Part shown: one piece after another, positions 1 to 5,458 of the stretch | Numbering within the stretch: position 1 is the first letter of the stretch | How the letters are laid out: each line of letters begins with the position of its first letter | NCBI GenBank assembly: GCA_034660395.1 | Contig: JAYEJA010000167.1 | Span: 1-6,701 of the forward strand | Length of the DNA: 6,701 nucleotides | Direction of reading: 5' to 3' | Origin: JAQVEM01 sp034660395 | GTDB taxonomy: Bacteria; Actinomycetota; Humimicrobiia; Humimicrobiales; Humimicrobiaceae | Program-made: the position numbers and the translations under genes | Notes under the pieces: generated by a model | Database searches by the model: none | Told to the model about the DNA's origin: nothing | Seen by the model: only the letters and a program-made list of their open reading frames with translations

Positions 1-286
1 CACGGTTAATTTCACCTAAAGCCATATAGCATCTAGCTAATCTTGGGAAGGCCTTCGAGAACTTACTGTTTATTTATAGTGCAATTTCACAATCTTTAAT
101 ACAATCTTTATATCTCTTTAACATAAGGTAGCATGAAGAACGATTGCCATAGTATGTATGGTCATCTGAAACTAAACTTATTGCTTAGGTATAGAAATTG
201 ATTGCCTCATTATAATTATTAGCTTGAAAGGCTTCATTACCCTTTTCTTTAAGAGTGGCAGCTTATTCAGTTTAACTTGGCTCCAT
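1..286 (-). CDS. 5' part of ciliate-type TPR co-chaperone gene (TAA read as Gln)
   Basis: Reading leftward from ATG at 286-284 gives 95 codons running off the window edge, with no frameshift and four in-frame TAA codons (5, 8, 34, 71) but no TAG or TGA. With TAA as Gln the product is a clean TPR protein: TPR1 about residues 10-43 (TLKEKGNEAF, then YTQAI), TPR2 about 44-77 (YYGNRSSCYLMLKRYKDC, then EIALQIN), TPR3 from about 78 (KAFPRLARCYMALGEI). Residues equivalent to the carboxylate clamp of Hop/Sti1 TPR1 are present: K13, N17, N48, K78, R82. This indicates a cytosolic adaptor that binds the C-terminal EEVD tail of Hsp70 or Hsp90, as in Sti1/Hop, DNAJC7 or TTC-type proteins; which one cannot be told from this fragment. 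TAA as Gln is the usual ciliate nuclear code; Glu (peritrich code) fits less well. The bacterial genes alongside use TAA as stop, so this DNA comes from another genome. Confidence 0.82.
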
Positions 287-363
287 TGTTGTATTATTGG
301 TATTTATTAATTATTCGAAAGAATATTATTCCAATTATATTTTAAGTGTGGCGATTCGGACTG
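287..363. other. AT-rich spacer, probable junction of eukaryotic and bacterial DNA
   Basis: This stretch lies between the start codon of the leftward eukaryotic-type gene and the promoter of the rightward bacterial regulator. The part next to the ATG (AATACAACA just before it) resembles an AT-rich protist 5' leader. The part beyond about 350 could already be bacterial. I see no insertion sequence, terminal repeat, telomere repeat or other marker of the breakpoint. A short hairpin TATTC-GAAA-GAATA sits near 313-326. The exact joint cannot be placed from sequence alone. Confidence 0.45.
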
Positions 364-391
364 TTGCTTAAAAAGTTTATTCTGCTATAAT
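364..391 (+). promoter_or_regulatory. Sigma-70-like promoter of the ROK regulator gene
   Basis: A -35-like TTGCTT (364-369) is followed after 16 bases by a perfect -10 TATAAT (386-391). Transcription would start near 398, about 40 bases before the ATG at 439. The -35 matches consensus at only its first three bases, so the call rests mainly on the -10 and its position. A small inverted repeat, TTAAT-AAC-ATTAA (403-415), lies at the expected transcript start and could be an operator, but it is too short to claim. Confidence 0.5.
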
Positions 392-438
392 TTGTTGAGA
401 AATTAATAACATTAAGTAAGTAATAATCGGTAATTCAA

Positions 439-1704
439 ATGAATAGGTCTTTATATTTTTTGGGCACTGCAAATCCAGGTTTGCAGCAGACAATTAATAT
501 GTCGATAATATTTAATTATATACGCACAAAAAGCCCAATCTCAAGAGCCAGGATATCAAAGGATCTGGGAATCAGTGCTCCTGCAGTTTCAAGAACTATA
601 GAAAAATTGATAGAAAAGGAATATGTAGTTGAAACTGAAAGAGTTAAAACAAAAAGAGGGAAGAGACCAACACCCCTTGTAATTAATAAGAATAAATTTT
701 TTGTATTGGGAATAGATCTGGGAAAAGAAAGACTGAGAATGGCTCTTGCCAATCTGAAAGGTGAAATGATTGATAAATATATGGGCTCTGTAATTTTAAA
801 AAATAAGAAATCAGTAGAAAAAATTGTTTCCGAGGCAAAAGAGTTTGTAAGGAAAAGTAAGACCAGCCTAAAGACTGCTTCATCTAAAATAGAAGCTATA
901 TGCATTGGGGTCCCTGCTGCTATTGATATCAGCACTGAGAAAGTTTTAAGCACCAATTATTATAAGGGCTGGGAATGGAAGGACCTGGGGCTGAAAGATA
1001 TTATAGAAAAGGAATTTGATATCCCTGTATTTGTTGAAAACGATGCTAATCTTTCCGCAATGGGAGAGAAGCAATATGGCGATGGGAAAAAATATGGCAA
1101 TATCATATTTATAGAAATAAGTAACGGTATTGGTTCGGGGATTATGATTGATGATAGGCTGGTTAGGGGTTCCGACGGTTCCGCAGGTGAGATAGGGTTC
1201 ACTATAGCAAATTCAAAAAAATTGAACTACAAGATAAAGGACAGGGGATTCCTGGAGGAGCATTCATCTATAAGGAGTATAAAGGGGAGAGCAGTAGATG
1301 AGATTAAAAGAGGGAGAAAAACCATAATTATGGATATGGCAGGTGGCGATATCAATAAGGTAACTCCGTCCATAGTATGCAAGGCAGCTCTTAAAGATGA
1401 TAAACTTGCCAATGATATCATAACCGATATGGTAGAAATATTAACAATAGGAATAATTAACCTGATTTTAATTGTAAATCCCCAGCTGGTTGTACTTGGC
1501 GGTGATATTTTCAATCTGCCGGAGCTGGGTAAATTATTTATCAATCCGATTAAAGAGAAGATTAAAAAATCAGTACCTTTTGTTATACCTGATATCAAAG
1601 TGTCTTCACTTGGCGGTGATACCTGCGTAAGGGGAGCATCATTAAATGCGATTGAATCCACGCTTGTGAAGGAATTTCCTTTCAGGGTTGAACAGGATAT
1701 GTAA
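439..1704 (+). CDS. ROK-family (NagC/XylR-like) transcriptional repressor
   Basis: A 421-residue protein with the two-part layout of ROK repressors. A winged helix-turn-helix occupies about residues 17-80 (SPISRARISKDLGISAPAVS is the recognition region, followed by a basic wing KTKRGKRPTP). A sugar-kinase-like ROK domain follows, with phosphate motif GIDLG (91-95), ENDAN (200-204), the SNGIGSG loop (228-234) and LGGD (353-356). These proteins bind operators of sugar operons and release on binding a sugar or sugar phosphate. The usual EIGH reads EIGF (251-254), and the CxCGxxGCxE zinc site is replaced by KDRGFLEEHSS (267-277), so the structural zinc and probably any kinase activity are gone. 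ATG 439 is the first start after an in-frame stop at 424; no clear Shine-Dalgarno precedes it. The gene sits 164 bases upstream of a ChvE-like sugar-binding protein in the same direction, its likely target. The ligand is not known. Confidence 0.9.
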   Translation: MNRSLYFLGTANPGLQQTINMSIIFNYIRTKSPISRARISKDLGISAPAVSRTIEKLIEKEYVVETERVKTKRGKRPTPLVINKNKFFVLGIDLGKERLRMALANLKGEMIDKYMGSVILKNKKSVEKIVSEAKEFVRKSKTSLKTASSKIEAICIGVPAAIDISTEKVLSTNYYKGWEWKDLGLKDIIEKEFDIPVFVENDANLSAMGEKQYGDGKKYGNIIFIEISNGIGSGIMIDDRLVRGSDGSAGEIGFTIANSKKLNYKIKDRGFLEEHSSIRSIKGRAVDEIKRGRKTIIMDMAGGDINKVTPSIVCKAALKDDKLANDIITDMVEILTIGIINLILIVNPQLVVLGGDIFNLPELGKLFINPIKEKIKKSVPFVIPDIKVSSLGGDTCVRGASLNAIESTLVKEFPFRVEQDM

Positions 1705-1868
1705 ATTTTAAATAAAATAATATAAAATAGCATGTATGTTACGGAAAGGAGGCGAATAATAACAAGGCACCTAATTTTATTGGAGAGGAGGTGAGAATTA
1801 GATAATTAGAGAGAAATTCGCTAACACCAGTACGATATGGGTAAAAGAACAAAGCTAAGGAAGCTAAA
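1705..1868 (+). promoter_or_regulatory. Leader of the sugar-binding-protein gene with two orphan Shine-Dalgarno sites
   Basis: The gap holds two strong ribosome-binding sequences with no usable start codon behind them: AAAGGAGG (1745-1752) and AGGAGGTGA (1786-1794), the latter a nine-base match to the 16S rRNA tail. Both sit in similar contexts (GGAAAGGAGGCGA and GGAGAGGAGGTGA), 39 bases apart. CACCT (1768-1772) could pair with AGGTG (1789-1793) and mask the second. An 11-codon frame from ATG 1837 (MGKRTKLRKLN) ends in a TGA at 1870-1872 that overlaps the TTG start of the next gene. AT-rich TAAAAT (1713-1718) or TATAAA (1721-1726) might be a -10, but no well-spaced -35 is visible. The pattern suggests translational control or a decayed leader gene; neither is proven. 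Confidence 0.4.
1857..1863 (+). promoter_or_regulatory. Ribosome binding site supporting a TTG start
   Basis: AAGGAAG lies five bases before TTG 1869-1871. It fixes the start of the sugar-binding protein at this TTG, which is directly followed by a normal lipoprotein signal peptide (KRILILSLSVIFVISLL). The only nearby ATG (1837) is in another frame. Confidence 0.65.
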
Positions 1869-3056
1869 TTGAAAAGAATATTAATCTTATCACTTTCAGT
1901 AATTTTTGTTATATCACTGCTGTTTGCAGGTGTTGCCTGTAAGACAGATGGTGAAGAAGCTAACGGAGTAACAGCCGATGCAGATGCCGATGCCGACGCT
2001 GACGCAGATGCAGACTCAGACGGCGACGGAGATGATATATCTGGTTCCGTTGGTGTAGTTCTTCCGACAAAGGAAGAGCCAAGATGGATACAGGATGAAG
2101 CAAGGTTTCAAGAGAAATTTGCCGAAGAAGGTTATGACGTAGAAATCCTGTTCAGCGAGTCCTCTTCTGCAAAGGAGCTGGAGAATGTTGAAGCCCTGGT
2201 TACCAAGGGTGTTGAAGTCCTGATAATTTGTCCGCATGACAGCACCGCTGCTGCATCAAGTGCCGAAGCAGCAAGAGATGCAGGCATAAAGGTAGTTTCA
2301 TATGACCGTCTGATAACGGACACAGACGCAGTTGATTATTATGTAACCTTCGACAGCGTTGCTGTTGGTGAGGCACAGGCACAGTACCTGGTTGACCAGG
2401 CAAGTGGTACCGATAATCCACTTTACCTGTATGCCGGAGCTGCTTCAGATAACAATGCTTTCCTCTTCTTTGAGGGTGCATGGAATGTTCTTCAGCCAAA
2501 GATTGCTGACGGCACATTCAGAATTATAAATTCAAGCGAAGCTGTTGCACTTCAGGATACAGCTACACTGACCCGTGATGAAATGGGTGATATAATCGGC
2601 CAGGTTACAACCGAGTGGGATTTTGACACTGCTGGCAGTCTTGCTGAGGATCACCTTACAAAGGCAACTGCTGCTGATAAAGGCGAGGTATTCCTGCTTG
2701 CACCTAATGATGGAACAGCACGTGCTATCGCTGATGCATTTGCAGAAGACAGTGATGTAACCGACTATTATGTAACAGGTCAGGATGCTGAAATTCCATC
2801 AGTACAGTACATAATTGACGGAAAGCAGTCAATGACTGTATTGAGGGATGTAAGGACTCTGGTTGCTGACGCTATAGCTGCTGCTATAGCTTATCTGGAA
2901 GGCGGAGAGCCGGAAGCAACTCACGCCTATGATAACGGAGTTATTGAAGTTCCTGCAAAACCATCAGCAGTTGTTACTGTAACCCAGGATAATGTACAGG
3001 AAACAATAGTTGATTCTGGTTACTGGGATGCAGAAGAATTTACTGGTCTGGACTAA
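1869..3056 (+). CDS. chvE: ChvE-like monosaccharide ABC transporter substrate-binding lipoprotein
   Basis: A 395-residue extracytoplasmic binding protein of the periplasmic-binding-protein I fold, closest by eye to Agrobacterium ChvE and XylF. Residues 1-23 are a signal peptide ending AGVA, with Cys24 as the likely lipidated residue. Residues 36-56 are an acidic Ala-Asp tether. The sugar-binding domain starts near 59 (SVGVVLPTKEEPRW) and carries family hallmarks: YDRLI (145-149), FDSVAVGEAQA (161-171), DNNAFLFFEGAWNVL (194-208), LAPNDGTARAIA (277-288), GQDAEIPSVQYIIDGKQ (304-320), VIEVPAKPSAV (358-368). In ChvE systems it delivers aldoses such as xylose, arabinose, glucose or galactose to an ATPase/permease pair; the exact sugar is not readable here. 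It starts at TTG behind AAGGAAG. Expression is probably controlled by the ROK protein upstream. The partner ATPase is absent and the permease is truncated. Confidence 0.9.
   Translation: MKRILILSLSVIFVISLLFAGVACKTDGEEANGVTADADADADADADADSDGDGDDISGSVGVVLPTKEEPRWIQDEARFQEKFAEEGYDVEILFSESSSAKELENVEALVTKGVEVLIICPHDSTAAASSAEAARDAGIKVVSYDRLITDTDAVDYYVTFDSVAVGEAQAQYLVDQASGTDNPLYLYAGAASDNNAFLFFEGAWNVLQPKIADGTFRIINSSEAVALQDTATLTRDEMGDIIGQVTTEWDFDTAGSLAEDHLTKATAADKGEVFLLAPNDGTARAIADAFAEDSDVTDYYVTGQDAEIPSVQYIIDGKQSMTVLRDVRTLVADAIAAAIAYLEGGEPEATHAYDNGVIEVPAKPSAVVTVTQDNVQETIVDSGYWDAEEFTGLD
1974..2036 (+). repeat. Ala-Asp repeat tract (acidic tether) in the binding lipoprotein
   Basis: Seven consecutive Ala-Asp units (residues 36-49) run into Ser-Asp-Gly-Asp-Gly-Asp-Asp (50-56). 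The codons vary (GCC/GCA/GCT with GAT/GAC), so the tract is kept at protein level rather than being a fresh microsatellite. It sits between lipidated Cys24 and the folded domain, where it would act as a flexible, negatively charged spacer. The DxDxDGD spacing resembles calcium-binding loops, but this is only a resemblance. Confidence 0.85.
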
Positions 3057-3087
3057 GTAATAGAAGCAGTTAACAAATAAACGAAAC

Positions 3088-3127
3088 TGCAGGAATAGTG
3101 CTGGTTTAACCCGGCACTATTCCTGCA
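3088..3127 (+). other. Strong stem-loop after the binding-protein gene
   Basis: TGCAGGAATAGTGC (3088-3101) pairs perfectly with GCACTATTCCTGCA (3114-3127): 14 base pairs, extendable inward by a wobble and two G-C pairs. No T run follows (TAATGAGGC), so it is not a classical intrinsic terminator. Hairpins at this place are common in binding-protein operons, where they protect the abundant binding-protein mRNA and reduce expression of the transporter genes behind it. Confidence 0.75.
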
Positions 3128-3215
3128 TAATGAGGCAAGAAATAAGTGTAAAAATAATTTCAGCTAATATATTCTTAGGGTAGTAGATGTTAAATTATTT
3201 ATTATTCAGCAGGTA

Positions 3216-3758
3216 TTGGTTTCAGTTTTGATTGCAGGTGTAACCTGGGTTCTGTCAGGATTTAGGGGGCTTTCATGGACTGCCGTAATAGTTCTGGGTG
3301 TGGTTTTAATATATAATTTTATAATGAACCAGACTTTTCTGGGCAGGCATATTTATGCTGTTGGCGGTAATCCGGAAGCGGCTGAATTAAGCGGTATAAG
3401 CGTAAAGAGGATAACATATACGGTTTTTGCCTCAATGGGTATGCTTTCAGGTCTCTCCGGAGTTTTATATGCATCAAGGCTGCATTCTGCAACGACGCAG
3501 GCAGGGCAGCTTTTTGAACTGGATGCCATAGCGGCAGCGTTCGTGGGAGGCGCATCACCAACAGGTGGTATCGGTAAGGTTACCGGTTCGATTATCGGTG
3601 CCCTGGTAATGATGTCATTAGCTAACGGGATGAGACTCATGAATGTTGACATTTCTTACCAGTATATTGTAAGGGCTATTGTACTTGCCGGTGCTGTTAT
3701 ATTTGATGTTGCCACACGAAGGGCAGGAAAAGGTGCTGTATCCGAATTGGGCAAATAA
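3216..3758 (+). pseudogene. C-terminal half of a GguB/XylH-type sugar ABC permease (5' truncated)
   Basis: The 180 residues match only the last half of the roughly 390-400-residue inner-membrane permeases GguB (MmsB) and XylH. Visible landmarks are FLGRHIYAVGGNPEAAELSG (41-60), the family's cytoplasmic signature, then FELDAIAAAFVGGASPTGGIG (about 99-119) and a closing DVATRR. About four hydrophobic segments remain (near 4-15, 19-38, 67-86 and 121-172), where a complete subunit would have around ten. The frame stays open upstream to about 3168, with VKLFIIQQ before the TTG, so homology may begin before 3216; there is no Shine-Dalgarno or good start codon. The gene between binding protein and permease in these operons, the two-domain ATPase, is missing entirely. 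Permease alone cannot drive uptake, so I read this as the remnant of an internal deletion, either real or made by assembly. Confidence 0.8.
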
Positions 3759-4187
3759 TTATTTGATATAAAAGATAAAAGCCGGACTAAAAGCGTAGAA
3801 GAAGGAATATTTCTTATTGGTGAATATATTATGCTCTTCCCCAGAGGGTAATTGTAATTTGCAGGAGGGGCATGTGTTTAACTTATTATAATAAGAAAGA
3901 GTATTAAATTCCTTTTTACCGGTACTGATAATACTCTGGAGCAAAATAGCATGTGTTAACCTGAAAGGTCTTATATCTTGCATTATAAAATAATGAAATA
4001 GCGGCTGCAGGTTAGCTGAATGATAATAATAAATTTAATATTAATATATATTATATATTGATGTAGTATAGTACTGTTAATATTTATAAGTTGTTACTAA
4101 GATAATTGGTTCAAATAATATTAATAAATTTTTGTTTGGTTATTATTGATATAACTACAGACAAGATTTTACAGCAGGGAGTTTTAG
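3759..4187. other. AT-rich intergenic gap with one inverted repeat
   Basis: No convincing gene lies in these 429 bases. AGAGTATTA (3898-3906) and TAATACTCT (3929-3937) form a 9-base-pair inverted repeat around a loop containing the palindrome TACCGGTA (3917-3924). GCATGTGTT occurs twice (3870 and 3949). From about 4000 the DNA is almost pure A/T, as upstream of many promoters, but no well-spaced -35/-10 pair stands out; TTGTTA (4091-4096) with TAATAT (4116-4121) has a 19-base spacer and is weak. No terminator with a T run is seen after the permease fragment. Confidence 0.5.
4175..4181 (+). promoter_or_regulatory. Ribosome binding site of the BadF-type ATPase gene
   Basis: CAGGGAG lies six bases before ATG 4188 and supports that start; the protein then opens directly with the phosphate-binding motif expected near the N-terminus of the family. 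Confidence 0.6.
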
Positions 4188-5138
4188 ATGAAATATATTC
4201 TGGGAGTTGATGGCGGAGGTTCAAAGACTACTGTACAGATTTCAGACCTTGGCGGAGAAAAACTTTTAAGGGTCGTATGCGGGGCAAGCAGTTATAAAAG
4301 TGTGGGGAAAGAAAAAGCAGTTGAGAATTTAAATAGAGGTGTATTAAAAGCAATAAATAATCTGGAGAACCCTGAAGATGTCCATTTCGAAAGTTCATGT
4401 TTTGGATTTGCAGGCAATGATGTAAGCGAAGATTTAAGAATTTACAGGAGAATTGTATTCAATGACAGGGTAAAAGATTATATTGATAAAAAAAAGACAA
4501 TTATATGTAATGATACAAGAATTGGACTGGAAGCGGGAAGCGATAGTAAAAACAGAATAGTAATTATTGCAGGTACGGGTTCTAACTGCCTCGGGATAAA
4601 TGAGGAAGGAAAAACAGCAGGAGCAAGCGGCTGGGACTATATACTTGCAGACGAGGGAAGCGGGTATGGAGTCGGCCATAAAGCTTTAAAAGCAATTGTA
4701 AGGTCTTATGACGGCAGGGGCGAAAAGACAGTGCTTACAAGAGTCATAATGGAAAAGCTGAAGCTGGATAAGGTTCTGGACCTTACAAGCTGGGTTTATG
4801 ATGCACCATTCTCAAAGATTAAAATAAGCGCGCTGGCAAAAACCGTGTGTTCCGCTGCTCTTATGGGTGATAATGTAAGTATGAAAATACTTACTGAAGA
4901 AGCGGAAGAAGCTTCCGTATCAGTTATAACGGTCGCAAAAAAGCTTGGGCTTGAAAATAAGAGGTTTGACCTTGTATTTGTAGGCGGTCTATTTAAATGC
5001 AGGGAATATTTTAGAAATACATTAATAAATAAGCTTAAAAAGTCACTTCCAAAAGTCAATTTCGTGCCGGGATTAGTTAACCCGGTAGAAGGAGCTGTAA
5101 AGCTGGCTATTAAAAATCTAAAAGTTGCAAAAAAGTGA
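4188..5138 (+). CDS. BadF/BadG/BcrA/BcrD-family ATPase, N-acetylglucosamine-kinase-like
   Basis: A 316-residue cytosolic protein of the sugar kinase/Hsp70/actin ATPase fold, typical length for the stand-alone N-acetylglucosamine-kinase-like branch. The phosphate-1 motif GVDGGGSKTT is at 6-15. CFGFAGND (71-78) and NDTRIGLEAG (108-117) follow, including the Asp region that acts as catalytic base in the family. The phosphate-2 motif IIAGTGSNCLG is at 127-136. GWDYILADEGSGYGVG (148-163) is the hallmark of this branch, and FVGGLFKC (264-271) is the adenosine motif. The likely reaction is ATP-dependent phosphorylation of an amino sugar such as GlcNAc or glucosamine. Related BadF proteins without an iron-sulfur cluster activate no dehydratase, and the CxxC-type cluster ligands of the activator branch are not seen here. 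It follows the sugar-transport remnant after 429 bases, so it is probably a separate unit. The true substrate is uncertain. Confidence 0.85.
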   Translation: MKYILGVDGGGSKTTVQISDLGGEKLLRVVCGASSYKSVGKEKAVENLNRGVLKAINNLENPEDVHFESSCFGFAGNDVSEDLRIYRRIVFNDRVKDYIDKKKTIICNDTRIGLEAGSDSKNRIVIIAGTGSNCLGINEEGKTAGASGWDYILADEGSGYGVGHKALKAIVRSYDGRGEKTVLTRVIMEKLKLDKVLDLTSWVYDAPFSKIKISALAKTVCSAALMGDNVSMKILTEEAEEASVSVITVAKKLGLENKRFDLVFVGGLFKCREYFRNTLINKLKKSLPKVNFVPGLVNPVEGAVKLAIKNLKVAKK

Positions 5139-5178
5139 GAGAATAACATGCCTTTTGAGCAAATTAGATTCTTACGGC

Positions 5179-5207
5179 TTGACATTATCAACCGGTATGA
5201 TGATAAT
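5179..5207 (+). promoter_or_regulatory. Sigma-70 promoter of the tRNA cluster
   Basis: A perfect -35 TTGACA (5179-5184) is separated by the ideal 17 bases from GATAAT (5202-5207), one mismatch from consensus. The first tRNA begins 19 bases after the -10, leaving a very short 5' leader. This is the best promoter in the window and fits strong stable-RNA transcription. Confidence 0.75.
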
Positions 5208-5225
5208 TATTAATCGGATTATATG

Positions 5226-5301
5226 GCCGGTGTAGCTCAATTGGTAGAGCAGCTGATTTGTAATCAGCAGGTTATCCGTTCAAGTCGGATCGCCGGCTCC
5301 A
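5226..5301 (+). tRNA. trnT-UGU: tRNA-Thr (anticodon UGU)
   Basis: A complete cloverleaf of 76 bases with encoded CCA. The acceptor GCCGGTG pairs with CGCCGGC (one T-G wobble). The D arm is GCTC/GAGC, the anticodon stem GCTGA/TCAGC encloses loop TTTGTAA (anticodon TGT), and the T arm is ATCCG/CGGAT with loop TTCAAGT. It reads ACA and other Thr codons. It is first in a three-gene cluster and ends four bases before tRNA-Tyr. Confidence 0.97.
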
Positions 5302-5305
5302 GGAC

Positions 5306-5391
5306 GGAGGGGTGCCCGAGTGGTTAAAGGGAGCAGACTGTAAATCTGCCGGCGAATGCCTACAGAGGTTCAAATCCTCTCCCCTCCACCA
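5306..5391 (+). tRNA. trnY-GUA: tRNA-Tyr (anticodon GUA)
   Basis: A class II tRNA of 86 bases with encoded CCA. The acceptor GGAGGGG pairs perfectly with CCCCTCC, and the anticodon stem GCAGA/TCTGC holds loop CTGTAAA (anticodon GTA). A long variable arm (CGGC-GAAT-GCC region) marks it as bacterial tRNA-Tyr. The T arm is AGAGG/CCTCT with loop TTCAAAT. Confidence 0.97.
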
Positions 5392-5400
5392 TATTTTTTA

Positions 5401-5440
5401 AATCCTGGCAGAATTTTTTTAAGTAGTTCTTGCCGGGATT
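5401..5440 (+). other. Inverted repeat between tRNA-Tyr and tRNA-Thr(GGU)
   Basis: AATCCTGGCA (5401-5410) pairs with TGCCGGGATT (5431-5440) with a single G-T wobble around a 20-base loop containing a run of seven T. The T run is in the loop and A's follow the stem, so it does not look like an intrinsic terminator. It may guide processing of the tRNA precursor. It occupies the place where E. coli has tRNA-Gly in the equivalent cluster. Confidence 0.5.
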
Positions 5441-5458
5441 AAAAGGTTCGTATTATTA

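Noticed and set aside
1..286. The in-frame TAA codons as signs of a decayed bacterial pseudogene
   Set aside because: A decaying gene would collect TAG, TGA and frameshifts as well. Here all four interruptions are TAA, the frame is intact over 95 codons, and the functional clamp residues are kept.
516..956. Minus-strand frames inside the ROK gene (also 960-1202 and 1227-1733)
   Set aside because: They lie opposite a clearly conserved regulator and their translations are Ser/Ile/Leu-rich shadows without domains.
1724..1735. AAAATAGCATGT occurring at 1724-1735 and again at 3943-3954
   Set aside because: A single 12-base match between two AT-rich spacers in 6.7 kb is expected by chance.
1974..2036. 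The GATGCC-like repeats as a DNA microsatellite or CRISPR-like array
   Set aside because: The repeats are codon-phased with synonymous variation and no spacers; they are explained as a protein tether. No CRISPR array is visible anywhere in the window.
2016..2517. Minus-strand frames opposite the sugar-binding protein
   Set aside because: They overlap one another and a well-matched family member on the plus strand; there is no independent evidence for coding.
3088..3127. The long hairpin as a rho-independent terminator
   Set aside because: The stem is followed by TAATGAGGCAAG, with no run of T.
3759..3983. Minus-strand 74-codon frame with a CPSC motif
   Set aside because: It has no ribosome binding site, no recognisable domain and low-complexity AT-rich coding; it looks like chance in intergenic DNA.
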